A stretch of 64,000 bases of DNA from Rhodocollybia butyracea. Taxonomy: Eukaryota > Basidiomycota > Agaricomycetes > Agaricales > Omphalotaceae. The first letter of the stretch is position 1; every line of letters begins with the position of its first letter. The DNA lies in the NCBI GenBank assembly GCA_015501585.1, contig JADNRY010000155.1, positions 84,994 through 148,993 of the forward strand. Reading direction: 5' to 3'. The notes under the pieces were generated by a model. It was not told the DNA's origin and made no database searches. It worked only from the letters and a program-made list of their open reading frames with translations. Below, in pieces: positions 1 through 11,049 of this stretch. The position numbers and the translations under genes are program-made.

Positions 1-436
1 TTCGAAGAAGGAGATCTGGCATCCAAATGCTTTACCACACAGATGTCCGAGTCCCCATGCATCTGTTCAGCGCTGTGTTCACAGAAAAAGATGTTTGACT
101 CAGATCTCTGCTCGATCTTTTGTTCAAAGGTGAGATTTAAATGTTGTAAGTACATTCAAGGAATTCTGTTTAAAGCATGGTGTTTAAAATGTTCGTTTAA
201 TACCACTGACCATATGTAGACTGTGACTTGTAAATTTGCTTGATAGTTTACTGATTTAAGTACTTGTTTAATTTACGGATTTAAATGCCTGTTTAAACTT
301 GAAGTCACGGTAGAGTAAATAAAGTGGGACTGTAAGCTATGCACAAGAACATGAATCCTCATTTAAATGAAGCTTTAAACCTATTTAAATAGCATTGGAC
401 ATGTCCAGCCATGTTTAAAAAATATAGATCCGGTTT
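1..436. other. AT-rich, TTTAAA-rich non-coding stretch
   Basis: No credible coding frame is seen. The hexamer TTTAAA recurs about ten times between roughly 130 and 420 (for example near 135, 169, 183, 273, 289, 361, 373 and 411). Homology to the other F-box copies begins abruptly near 437, so this is DNA joined to the truncated 5' end of copy A. Confidence 0.6.
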
Positions 437-2281
437 CTTACGAGCTTCATTGGCAGTAAGTGATCGTTCCACATCTCGTCTCAAATGGACGGATTTGGCA
501 CACTACAGTGTGAACGTTTCTCTACGCTCTTCCACCCACATCTCCACCACACAATCGACTGTTCGACGTGTTCGTACACAGATTTATGTCGCCTCGCATT
601 AGAGATCTTTCCCCACAGACCATCAACGACGCGTTATATCAAGAATCTCATTCTCAAACCCAATCGAGGTCCTTCTGGATGGGCAAATAGCTTTGAGAAG
701 TGTATAGATGAAGGGAGTGTTCTTGATGTTCTCCAGGGTATAGCGTCCAATGGGGATTTACCTCTCTTAAGTATGTTTAAATGGTTTGGGAACTTGGAGA
801 GGCCTAGGAATTCGTTCTGGCTGAGTTTACGTGAGAAGCGAGTAAGATTTTGGTTGGGTTAAAGTTTTGCTTCTGACGTTTAGACTGTGCAGTTGTCCGT
901 ACCTACGGAATATCGGTACACTGTTAGGCGAGAGAATGACAACGAACTGCCCAGCAGGCCTTGAGGTACTCGCTCCCTGACTTGTCTTATCTTTGATTCA
1001 CTAATCATACAATGCTGAAAAGCTTTTCAAGTTCCAAAACCTCCAAGGATTCCACATCTTAGACGCACAACTTGAAGTTTCATTAGTACAATGGACGATT
1101 ATGAGTGAGTACTTCCGTATCTCTATACCTGATCTCAACCTGCATACAAATCATTACATAGACTGTCCAATAAAACAAGACTTACCTGCCACCCTGTGGA
1201 GCATGTTATTCTCGAGTCAAGATTTGGAAGAACTAACACTCGACGGTTCATGCTTTATCGGCTTGGGACCAGTATTTTCTATCGAGCCATGGAACTGTAA
1301 ATCCGTATTTTTTGGACGTTGGCCGCATCTTCGAAAGCTTGCTCTGAGCAATGGCTTGATTGATAGAGACAGCTCTAGTGATGACGAGATGATATCCACC
1401 TTTTTCCAAGCTCATCCAAGTTTGGAGCACATGTCTTTCTCGGGGTGGCAGTCGTATTCTTCGAAAGTGATTATGGAGTGTTTGCTTTCGCTGCCCAAAC
1501 TCGAGATATATCGTGGGGAATGGCAGCAACTTTATGGGAACAGTCTATCACCACGTATTCGTAGTCTTAATCTCTCTGTAAGTTATGTCAAGGCTCCTTT
1601 TGCTTTTTTCCATTAGGCTATGAGCTGACTAGTCACGCACTAGGGCTGGCTCGACTCCTCTAATAATATTGGAAACATCTTAGAAGATCTACACCATCTT
1701 GAATCGCTCAGTATGCGCGCAGATGTTTTGAACAGCTTTGAAAGCCTTCTCAATTGGCTTTCTACGTAAACCTACTTGCACAATGCCCTCAGCTCAAGCA
1801 TCTCGAAATCTCGTCGACAACACCATTATCGCTGGCAAGTGTCTATTAAATCTTCTCGTGTTGAGGATAGGCTTACTTTGAGCATCATTGCTGTCTCTGT
1901 TTTCAGCGAGAACTATCCATCGGTATCCACGTCGTCCCCGGTCTTCAAACGCTAATCGTCACCCGAACCGTAAGCAAATCCAACGTCATTGTGAATGCGC
2001 TCAACGGAGAGAGCCATTTCACTAAAAGTGCGATACATCTCACCACCCATAACCCAAACCTCCGTGAATTTACTCTTCGAGATGTTTTGCCTTGGAATCA
2101 TCATGATCAGCGTGCTGGGGTGTTTCGTACTAAACATATCGGATCCTACAAAATTGAGTTGACTGAAGATCATAGTGGGCATGGGCATGAACGCTTGCAA
2201 CGAGTTTTGAATGCGAAAGAGAGTGGTGTTGGAGATTTGAGGCAGAGGTACGAACGATGCTTTATGCGTGTGTTGAAATAA
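437..2281 (+). pseudogene. F-box/LRR-like protein paralogue A, 5'-truncated
   Basis: This is a paralogue of the intact F-box gene at 50369-52490. Homology starts inside the last codons of the first exon (residues RASLA), so most of the F-box and the start codon are missing. The following exons can be matched one by one: exon 2 from 509 (acceptor ctacag), exon 3 after gtgcag near 890, exon 4 after gaaaag near 1020, exon 5 with the motif LEELTLDG (about 1168-1575), then exons 6 and 7, ending at TAA 2279-2281. The donor after exon 2 reads GC rather than GT (AA|gcgagt). Exon 6 has an apparent 1-base loss near 1750 that puts TAA in frame. F-box proteins recruit substrates to SCF ubiquitin ligases, but this copy is unlikely to do so without its F-box. 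Confidence 0.75.
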
Positions 2282-3025
2282 AGTTATTCTTAAGGAGGTG
2301 GACCCGAATGTTTTGTTTATGTTCGAGGGATGTATGTTGCTATTGACATTGACTTGAGTTTAACTACTTGAAAGGGATACTATCATGCCTATAGTTTTTA
2401 AAAAAAATTTAAAGAAGTACCTCGGAAATACCTTAAACGTGCCCAGATTTCCACCGGATTTGACACGTAGAGGGGATAGTACCCTAGTAAACTTTCTATC
2501 TACTTTATAGAGCCATTTAATACCTTCTTAAAGCCCTCCGGCGTGAAGAACTGTTTTGCACAGAGATTTTTAAAAGATCAGTCACATCAAAATCACGGTC
2601 TGCCATATATTTGATGGCGGGGAGCTTGTCACGCAGAAGTCACAAATCTGCTTCAACTCCCTCTAGAACACTATTTTCCCTTTGTATCGTCTCGGAGAAG
2701 AGCTCCGATACACTTGATGCTATATTTACACCTACCACAAACTTTTCCTCTTGTTCGTATCATATGTAGAAGTTGAAATACTTGATTTTCAAGAAAAAAA
2801 TAGATACTCCGCATAGAAAAGAAGTTGCGAAACAAGTATCCACTCATATTTGACAGAAAAAAGACTGATATGTTATGGAATAGATACTCATACTTTAATT
2901 CCGAAGCATACTTACGATAATTTGTGAGCGGAAATGCTCTTAAAAGGCGTTTTAAAAAAACTCTGCATTTCATCATTTTTTAAAATTGATGGGCATGATA
3001 GTACAGTACATTGTGACAATGTAAC
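2282..3025. other. intergenic, no gene recognised
   Basis: AT-rich DNA with short ORFs on both strands. None has recognisable protein features or homology to other parts of the window. Confidence 0.5.
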
Positions 3026-3830
3026 TTGTTGAGTTCAACGTATTTCAAATTTAATTTATACGACAACTTTGAGGAGCGCTCGATTGTACTACCTACCATG
3101 GTCAGCGACACAGTTTCAGCCGTCATTTACCTTGTATCGGACGATTTTGAATTTCTTAATGTCTGCAAGGAGGAGTCCGTGCCCAACGCTATCCCTGGCT
3201 TAAGACATCATCTGCAAAGTAAATACGATGTCGAGTGGACACTCTATCGACTTGTATGAAGGACGTCGTCATATATTCCTTCTGAGCAGTTTACGGCGAT
3301 GATGGACTCTGAACTGGATCGAGACCTCGCGTTGGATGGGCAGTTCTATGTGGTTATTCAAGCACGCCCATTTCAGTCGATCATGGTACAGAAATCTAAT
3401 CCCTCGCTGTGGAACGAGACAGATGTCGCAAAGAACTGCATTGAAAAAATCACTAGATTCGAGCCCTTACCGGACACGGTTAAAGCTCAATTAGATGAAA
3501 TCAAAGCCTCTCGCAAGGTCCCTCCTGGCGTGCGCCTCCTCTACGTTTCATCGAAGGGTTCTCATTTATTTGCGCTTTTCTAGCTTTTCCAGGACATTCA
3601 AAAACTCATCACGGGTACCGGAACCTCATCCGGATTGGAGACAGTTTTGGAGGCTGTTGAGCCCTCTGAGGATGGCGAGGCGTTGGAAAATTTCGAAGAG
3701 GAAGGTATTCATTTTCTCCGGGTCGCTGTTCTGCACGCCGGAAACTGTGATAGGAGCACGTGGACTTGTAGTAATGGGTGGCTTCTTGGTCATACTCGTG
3801 GAAGCTCGCCATGAGCACAATGGTTTTGAG
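3026..3830 (+). CDS. unrecognised hypothetical gene, probably split by introns
   Basis: I do not recognise this protein. Three consecutive open segments on the plus strand read like one acidic soluble protein: 3098-3256 (contains YLVSDDFEFLNVCKEESVP), 3299-3580 (contains LDRDLALDGQFYVVIQA) and, after a possible intron ending near 3594, about 3595-3800 (contains SSGLETVLEAVEPSEDGEAL). The first two segments are separated by an in-frame stop at 3257-3259 followed by further open sequence, so there is an intron or a small lesion there. No catalytic motif, signal peptide or membrane segment is visible. The true start and end are uncertain. Confidence 0.35.
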
Positions 3831-4389
3831 TTGTAGGTGTCTTTTGCGATGCTTTCCAGTCTTAACATTTTCTCAAATTGTCTTCAGTCGATTCATAAGC
3901 AAGGAAAGGCTGGACAATGGTCGAATCCTGGTCAAGGTAGTCGGTGAGGAAGGTCTTCGGCATTACAATCCTCACTCCGATGCTTGTCTTTGGAGAAACC
4001 AAATACCGTTTTGGCTTTTGGAGGTTTCGTCTGCAGGTGCAGATGACTGTAGTCAGCTTCTCTTGGAGGGGCATCGTTGGTGAAAAATTTCTCCCACTGT
4101 TCACACTCGTTTGTCCTCCCTCTCATTTGCATTGACTGCTGCTTCAAAGCCAAAGTCATCTTCATGTTCTCCTCTGAAAAGAAAGACAAAGTATGTTCTT
4201 TGGCTTAAGTTCCTACAGCTGTTATATCAGTGGAAATCTTAGATCTCTCGAATGCGGTGCACGCCGTATCGTTCCTCCACATGTTGTACAACCAAACAGA
4301 TCCAAGCTGTCTAATCACCAAGAGTTGTCAGTCTACGGAAAAAGCTTACTCCTCAAGTTGATGCATCCTCAAGAGTAGCGGACTGGATA

Positions 4390-5184
4390 CCCCTTTGTCT
4401 CTGTCGGGCATCTCGATTTATGCGCGCCTGAAGGAAGTCGATCGCGTACCCGCTCCCTGATGTATCTTTGTTTGATTCAGCTAATCATACGCTACTAGAA
4501 GGTTTTCAAGTTTCAAAGCCCTTGAAGGATTCCATACATCATAGGTGCACAGCTTGAATATTCATTAGAACCGATTGACGAGTAGGATACTTCATACCCT
4601 ATCTCAACGTGCATACAGTAATTATAGGCTGTCCCATAAAACAAGACGTACTTGCAGTTGTAGTCCGAAAGTATCATGACTTGTTTGCTTTGCTGCTGAA
4701 ACTCGAATCGAGGGAACTTACATGTGGCCGCGAACTATGACCATCTACCATCGCGGGTCGGAATCGTAGCCTGAATGTCTCCGTAAGTTTCTCACTAGGC
4801 TATACTGTGACTACACCTGCTGCCTTGTTCAATTCCTCGAATAATATTGGAGACATTCTAGGTCTACATCACTTCGAACCGTTTAGCCTGGACCTTGGTT
4901 TTCTAGAAAGCCTCCCTTCCCTGGCTTTCTACGAAGACGTCCCACCGCCAACTATCAACTTGTATCCATATCGTCCCCGCTCCTCGAGCGCTAACCGTAG
5001 ACCGAACCGTACGCAAATCCGATATCTGAACGGGTTCGACGGAGGGGGGCGACTCCAAGCCAAACCTCTGTTTGAGTCGATAGAGACCAACGTTAGCTTG
5101 AACCCAAAGAAATGTATCATAGTGCTCATGGGCACCGGCGAGTTTCTAAATGCAGGAGAGAGTGACTACGGCGCAACGGTGTAA
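4390..5184 (+). pseudogene. F-box/LRR-like paralogue B, decayed
   Basis: This stretch aligns with the middle and 3' part of F-box copies A and D: the CTTTTCAAG-type exon 4 start near 4502, the exon 5/6 region near 4740-4930 and the exon 7 remnant to 5184. Large parts of exon 5 are missing and the longest open piece (about 4840-5180) changes frame relative to the intact gene. It is the same decayed version as copy C at 28790-29870, and the two share downstream DNA, so they descend from one segmental duplication. Confidence 0.7.
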
Positions 5185-5409
5185 ATGGTGGTTTGTACAT
5201 GCATTATAATAAGCGCTTGATGAGATAGGCACGATTATGTTTTGTTTTGGGTAGAAATCGAAGTGGGGTTCGTAAGAGTTGCTGCCGAAAAGTGGACGAA
5301 GAGGCTACATTGACCGACGATGAAATTTCCACTACGAGTTACCGTTGGTCCTGGGTCAAAATAAGAAGGGATGATCTCTCCTGGACAGCAAGTTAGTTTT
5401 ACAGAGAAT

Positions 5410-5700
5410 TATCTAGTCTGGAGCCACTCACCATAGTTTATTCAATGAGCTTCGTCCTTCTCGTATCATCGATGAACTCCTGGCTTTCACAGCGCGCAAT
5501 TCCTTGTTCGTTCCGGTTGCGCGAGCCATGTAAAGGTCATCCGGGTATTCGGCCTATGTAAGTGCAGAAGAGAGAGGCAGGGATTTCAGTAGAAACCTCT
5601 GAGCAGCGAATTAAAGAGGAGAGTCCATAGCGAATGATATAGGATATAGATTTCGGTGCCCATAAGACTTGACCGGTCAAGCTTCAAGCTTCAAGCTTGA
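5410..5700 (-). pseudogene. small minus-strand coding fragment, copy 1
   Basis: Read on the minus strand this encodes a peptide close to that at 30122-30397; the shared core begins AEYPDDLYMAR and continues through ELRAVK and RSSSMIR. Conservation of the frame between the two copies, with amino-acid replacements, suggests a formerly coding exon. I do not recognise the family. The copy has indels relative to the second one. Confidence 0.35.
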
Positions 5701-5712
5701 CCGGTTGACCGG
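5666..5712. repeat. short palindrome with AAGCTT core
   Basis: Arms ACCGGTCAAGCTT and AAGCTTGACCGGT flank a short spacer made of further CAAGCTT units. A reduced version lies at about 30362-30390 in the duplicated block. Confidence 0.6.
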
Positions 5713-5927
5713 TGGCCCATGGCATTTAGATTTGTGAGCACCAGAACTAAACCTTTGGAAGAGGAAATCATCGAAGGACGTCCAGCCCAGATACACAGCG
5801 CTGAAATTACGTGTATTCAGGGTGTTGCAGCAATGGTTGATAGTCCGGCAGGTTCTTGGTTTCGCGCGATCACGAGGTGAGGTCGTATTTCAAATATGCG
5901 ACACAACTCTTTCACTGTATCGATATC

Positions 5928-6718
5928 ATGGCATCCATAGGAGACACTGTAACATTTATGCATACGCCTGCTCTTTCATGCCATTGTAAAGGTCCGCAGT
6001 TGACGTTGAGCTGTGACGCAGAATTAGCAAGAAGGACTTGACGAGCCGAAGCAGACGGAGAAATTGAAGCCTAAACCAAAAAACAAAAAACCAGCAGTGT
6101 ACTTGGAAGTACCAATGACACAGGGAACATGGATTGGACTCCGAATAGGAACGGAAAAGCTGGCGTTCTCTTATCTCTTAGATCTCAATCTTCCCTCTTC
6201 GAGTTCTCTTCAGACTCAGAGTCTTCATTATCATCGTAGCATCTATTATGGTACCATTTATTCCCGAGCGCAAGCGCGAGTACAAATAGCACGCGATTTC
6301 GAGATAACCCCGAATCCGACAATCCCATGGTCATCCGCTCCAGCTATTCCATCTCCCTTCACACCCACATCGTCCGACTCGGATTTGCTTTCGCCATGCT
6401 CGCCGCTCCCTGCTCCATACCCTTCCGCTCTCCTTCAAACCAGGCACACAACCATACCAGTCGATGCTTATGCTCAGGCTTAGGCTTGTGCTGTTATAGG
6501 TACGCGAAATGCGGACGTTGAATGTATCGAACAAGAAAGAAGACTCAAATAGAGATAGAGGACCCAACGGACGCACAGAAGCGACATCACAAGTTTATGA
6601 AACGGCTGGGCGGAAAATGGAAAAGGAGAGGGCTGATGAGGCGGTGAAGTTGAGCTTGTTGATCGCGAGGTTGGAGGGAGAGAGGGTTGAGAGGGAAAGC
6701 GTTGAGGTGAAGGAGTAG
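5928..6718 (+). pseudogene. degraded copy of the Ser-rich coiled-coil gene
   Basis: The first codons (MASIGDTVTFMHTPAL) match the intact gene at 30750-31658 almost exactly. An internal deletion of roughly 170 bp removes residues about 40-90, and later frameshifts and stops separate the Ser/Pro-rich middle (6180-6480) from the C-terminal coiled-coil segment (6590-6716, ending with a match to LLIARLEGER). Confidence 0.75.
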
Positions 6719-6799
6719 AAGGTTTTGGTTTAAGTTAGGCGTGTTTCTCAAGCCGAGGGGTATTGCTACTAATCTTACCATATCATATCATATAAACGT

Positions 6800-6850
6800 T
6801 AGATCACTCATGGACACTAGGGGAGTCGAACTCCCACTCCGACCCAGGCC
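6800..6850 (-). other. tRNA-like T-arm relic
   Basis: The minus strand carries GAGTTCGACTCCCC followed by an acceptor-like TAGTGTCC, homologous to the better preserved tRNA-like element at 31779-31860. The rest of the tRNA fold has been lost. Confidence 0.3.
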
Positions 6851-6939
6851 CTGTTTTTATTATCTACAAAGTTATCCCTATTCCCGACACGAACCATCAT
6901 CATCTAGTCGGGCGCTTAAATTTTCTACGGCACACTGAA

Positions 6940-7500
6940 CGAGATTGCGCTAAAGACAGCTCTCTAATAAGTGTATAAATGCCTAGAATACCCACAAGCA
7001 CACCCTAAATACATGACTAGCCCAAATGATTAAAGATTAAAAATGACGAAATTCATCCAAACTCGTCGAGACGATCCAGCCCATTCCAAGGCTCAGAATC
7101 TCTTCAAACTTAACACAGATGTAAATAACATATGTATTAATACCCTGCTCAGTTTTAGAAGCAGTAAACAATGTTGTTCATCCTCGAGCCCACTGTTCTG
7201 AATCTCTGTGGCGATCTGTGGCGATTCGTTTGATGTCACACATGTCACACCATCACCTTTACACTCCCACGCTCTTCATGGTATTGTTCGCGCGTGTGGT
7301 ATATACTGGCATCTCTGGACACTTGGATTATAGTTTTGGTGACTTACTATACATACCATAATACTGACCCAGAGAGACCTTATAAATATTTAAGTCTCCA
7401 TCTACACTCAAAGCAACCAGGTATCCTGAGCATTCAATGAGCACTGAAGTAATGTAGTCACCTGTAGTACTGTATTATATAGTGTAGTAAAACAGCCCCC
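6940..7500. other. intergenic, no gene recognised
   Basis: AT-rich sequence with no coding signal I can support. Confidence 0.5.
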
Positions 7501-7633
7501 GCACTTAGGGCAACGATCTACAGCAGCTCCCACCGGGCAGACTGCGAGCTCGTCGTTGTTCGGTGTTTGGGCCCCGTGTCAGCTTATGCTGCCGGAGCCG
7601 GCGTTCAGTATTTGGACCATGCCGTGTAATAAA

Positions 7634-7668
7634 CTTCCTTCCTTCCTTCCTTCCTTCCTTCCTTCCCG
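7634..7668. repeat. (CTTC)n tetranucleotide microsatellite
   Basis: About eight uninterrupted CTTC units. A much shorter run of the same unit occurs at about 24644-24658. Confidence 0.9.
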
Positions 7669-7689
7669 ACTCGATACAGGACTCTCGGG

Positions 7690-8500
7690 ACTCTGCCATC
7701 AGTTTGGTGGTTACAGGAAAATATATCGGCTGCTGGCAGCCTTTCTTATCAGCCGATCCTGCTTGTGACATGAGTGACAATGGATGGGGTGATGAAATGA
7801 GACCCGCGCGTTGATCAGAGAGCAAGTTGAACTTAACTTGAAGCGGAGATCGGAGGGGACGAATGCGTTTGAACAGAATAATAGAATGAAAGCCAATGGA
7901 AACGGGTGAGTCAAACTGGATACTGTACAAGATGCAGGAGAACCCCGAGTTGAACCTCAAAAGAAAGGCAAGAAATAGCCAAAGAAAGTGCATGTTTTCA
8001 CACCCATACTACCTCCACTTCCGTCGAACAGAAGCTCAGTTCAATACTTTGGACATCATGAATCAATTCGAATCCTCTCTGAAATGATGAATTTTGGGCC
8101 TGAAATGGAGAAATTGGTTTTTATTTTATCTCAGAGGCACTGAAACAAAAGTGGAAATGATATCGAAATTGTATCCTTTCTCTGTAGGCTTCCAATAGGC
8201 TTCCCTCTGATGGAAGCGGAGAATGTCATCTAAAATATCCAAATTGTAGCCTTTCTCTGTTGGCTCCCCTCTGATGGAACCGGAGGTTAATTAACATCTT
8301 AAATGTATATATTAAACATGAACACCCTCTTAAATTTCGATACTCACGACAGGATGCACCTGGCGGTATCGCCACCGCGGCATCCACCGGATCTTGAAGT
8401 AAAGGGGTGAGTGAGTGCAGCAGATCCATGCTCAGGACAGAACCTAAAGATTTCATAGTAAAAGAGTAAGTGCAGCAGTCATAGGATCCTTACTCAGTCT
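7690..8500. repeat. P450 leader block, copy 1
   Basis: This upstream segment is repeated before P450-2 (about 23690-25180) and in part at 32500-32830. Shared landmarks, in order: a stretch around ATAATAGAATGAA, GGAGAACCCCGAGTTGAAC, two tandem ~50-bp units containing TTGTAGCCTTTCTCTG (8170-8280), and a block with TCACGACAGGATGC near 8345. No coding potential is conserved, so it is duplicated regulatory or intergenic DNA. Confidence 0.75.
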
Positions 8501-8512
8501 ATCCATGATTCT

Positions 8513-8519
8513 TATAAAA
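8513..8519 (+). promoter_or_regulatory. TATA box of P450-1
   Basis: TATAAAA lies 35 bp before the ATG at 8554. The same box sits in the same context before P450-2 (25184), P450-4 (41928) and P450-5 (46660). Confidence 0.7.
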
Positions 8520-8553
8520 CGGACGGTCTCGACTGAGGCGGTTGTATCTCTTG

Positions 8554-10788
8554 ATGGCGCTAAATTTTGACCCGATGCACGCTTCAGCCCTTCTTTTTCT
8601 GACTTTGTTTCTCGTTCTATGCGCACGATGGAGAAATTCACCACAATACCCTCTGCCTCCGGGTCCCAAGAAGCTTCCGATTCTAGGGAATTTGTTTGAT
8701 ATCCCCAGCAAAGGTTTTATTTGGCTTGATTACATCGAGATGTGTCGAAGATATGGTAATAATTCTACTACAATCTCTACTACAATGAATGGTATGCTCA
8801 AAGGGCTCGCCAGGTTCTGATATTATTCACCTGAGCGCTCTCGGAAACTCCGTTATTGTTCTGGATTCTGCGCAGGCGGTCAGCGATCTTCTTGAGAAGC
8901 GGTCCTCTCTGTACTCGAGTCGGCCCAAATCAGTACGTGATGCCTATCTGGCCACTATCTCCTTTACATCATACTCAGTTCTTTGTATTTTCAACAGATT
9001 ATGCTAAATGAGTTACTAGGGTACGTGATTGATGTTTTTAATCTGGTGTACCGCCGATTTTTGCATTTTCTTGAACGCTCCAGTTTGAGTCAAGCAAAAA
9101 TATCGGCGGTATGTATCAGATCCCCGCGCCCTCTAACAATACAATAGGTGGGGAGTCATTAATATAACCCGACCCAACGACGACATATGGAAATCTCAGC
9201 GAAGAATATTCGCAAACACAATCCCTCCGACAGATGTGAAGCGTTTTCATACAAAGCAAATTGCAGCAACCCATGACCTTCTTCGAGCCCTCGCGCATTC
9301 TAATGATATCATGAGAGATTTGTATACGTGAGTGTTCACAAGCGTAATGGAGCAAATTTACTCAGTATATCTAGGGGGACTACTGTACTCATCATGGATA
9401 TAACTTATGGGATCCAAGGAGAGGAAGCACTACCCTTCATCAAGACCGCCGTCGAAGTAGTGGACACCATGGCCATCGCCGCAGCTCCTGGCGCATTTTT
9501 AGTCGATCAAATCTCCGTTTGTAAGTAAAATGTATTTCATATCCATCCCGCTCATATAACATCCCAAATCCAGTAAAATATGTACCAGAATGGTTTCCAG
9601 GAGCTGGTTTCAAGCGTAAGGCGAGAGAATGGAATATGTTGCGCACGAAGATGACAGAAGACCCTTTTCGTGTAACCAAAGAACGAATGGTGAATTCTTT
9701 GTTTTCGGACTGTCGCATCTTTCGAGTCGTTAACATACCTTTAGGTCGCTGGGACTGCCACTCCATCTCTTGCCTCCATTGCCCTTGAACAAATGGATCT
9801 TACCCAGGACATAGCACAGCAGGAGGAGCTCATCAAGGCAACCTCCGTAATGGCTCATATAGGTAATATCCCACCTTAGTATTAGGCTACTAGACTTACA
9901 GTTACTCTCTCAAAGGTGGTACAGACGCGATAGTTGCGACTATGGCGGGTTTTATTCTAGTGAATGGCACAGTTTCAATACCTTATATGCACTGCTAACG
10001 AAACGAAACACAGGCTATGTTGATGAATCCGGACATTCAAACCAGAGCTCAACGTGAACTAGACAGGGTTTTGGCACCAGGAGATTTACCCACCTTTTCC
10101 CTCGAGCCAGATCTTCCATACATTCAGGCAATTGTTTGGGAGGTATTGAGGTACCAGAGGGTCTTGGTTCAATATCTATATATACTCATAACCTGTACAT
10201 GCAGACATCAACCACCTGTGCCTCTTTGTTTCCCACATCTCGTTACTGAAGACGATGTCTATTCCGGATATTTAATTCCCAAGAACTCAATTATTATGCC
10301 CAATATCTGGTAAGCATACAGTCTACCTCTATAACTTTGCCCTATTTTCTGAAAATACAATACTCAGGTCAATTTTACACAATGAAGAAGATTATCCAGA
10401 TCCGTATCGATTCAACCCTTCACGCTTTCTTGATGCTGATGGGAAAATAGACTCCAGTGTCAAGCATATAGGTCCTGTGTTCGGATTTGGCAGACGCGCC
10501 TGTGTGAGTGTGATTCCTGTTCTCTGAAGTTTCAGTGAAGTTGATTTCGGTGTTATTTATTGATAGCCTGGTAAAGAACTTGCACTGGCATCATTGTGGA
10601 TCAAGATAGCGTCCATTTTAGCATGCTACAGAATTGAGCCAGTGATTGACGAACATGGTAAACTTGCGCAACCCAAAGCGGAGTGGTATCCAGGGATGAC
10701 GTTGTTCAACCACCCACTTCCTTTCAAATGTCGGTTTATTCCTCGCTCCAAGGACATAGAAGCATCTCTGGATATGAAATTTACTTGA
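8554..10788 (+). CDS. cytochrome P450 (P450-1), OrdA/O-methylsterigmatocystin oxidoreductase-like
   Basis: Twelve exons splice into 515 aa: 8554-8755, 8814-8932, 8998-9020, 9148-9327, 9375-9520, 9574-9689, 9745-9862, 9916-9959, 10014-10150, 10205-10309, 10368-10503, 10567-10788. All introns are GT-AG and the total is a multiple of three. An N-terminal membrane anchor (ALLFLTLFLVL) and proline hinge (PLPPGPKKLPILGN) imply ER attachment. Helix K EVLR, the PERF-type segment PDPYRFNPSRF and the heme loop FGFGRRACPGKEL (split by an intron right after the Cys) are intact. The I-helix reads GGTDA, whereas paralogues 2 and 4 have GGTDT, so the usual oxygen-activating Thr is Ala. Intron 3 (9021-9147) is enlarged by a hairpin element. 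The substrate is unknown; this P450 type usually oxidises small lipophilic or aromatic compounds. Confidence 0.93.
9049..9111. mobile_element. TA-flanked hairpin micro-element in intron 3 of P450-1
   Basis: Arms CCGCCGAT..TTTTGC and GCAAAAATATCGGCGG are inverted repeats with a 2-nt bulge, bounded by TA on both sides. The pattern resembles a tiny Tc1/mariner-type MITE. P450-3 lacks it at the same intron. Confidence 0.6.
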
Positions 10789-10859
10789 GAATTGTACTGT
10801 GTAAATCTTCAAATGTAATAGTATGTAGTATCTCACTACAACAATGTAAGCACAAACAG

Positions 10860-11044
10860 TGTTGAATAAAAATGCTGAGAGATACGGCAGAAAGAATAGA
10901 ACAGCAAATAAATTCGGATAGGCAGGGAACCTTGAGTCAAAAGCGCAAGGTTCCCCAAGTCTCAGCTACCTATATATAGTACATCAATAAAAACAAACAA
11001 CATGAGCAGCGGAACTCGTCATGCTTGTGACTATTATCTCAACA
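10860..11044. mobile_element. solo LTR (185 bp), copia-like size
   Basis: The element starts TGTTGA and ends TCAACA, which are inverted LTR termini, and is flanked by the 5-bp direct repeat AACAG (10855-10859 and 11045-11049). The flanks rejoin into the sequence found after P450-2 and P450-4 (…GTACTTATGATAAGG), which gives an empty-site comparison within the window. It contains TATATATA and AATAAA signals. Confidence 0.88.
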
Positions 11045-11049
11045 AACAG

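Noticed and set aside
3026..3583. Crinkler-like effector N-terminus
   Set aside because: Length and the alternation of hydrophobic strands vaguely recall that ubiquitin-like fold, but the hallmark motifs are not present.
7505..7993. 162-codon minus-strand ORF in the P450-1 leader
   Set aside because: It contains the translated microsatellite (repeated RKEG) and is not preserved in the other leader copies.
8542..8553. In-frame TTG upstream of the P450-1 ATG as an alternative start
   Set aside because: Fungal nuclear genes start at ATG in nearly all cases, and ATG 8554 aligns with the starts of the paralogues and lies a normal distance from the TATA box.
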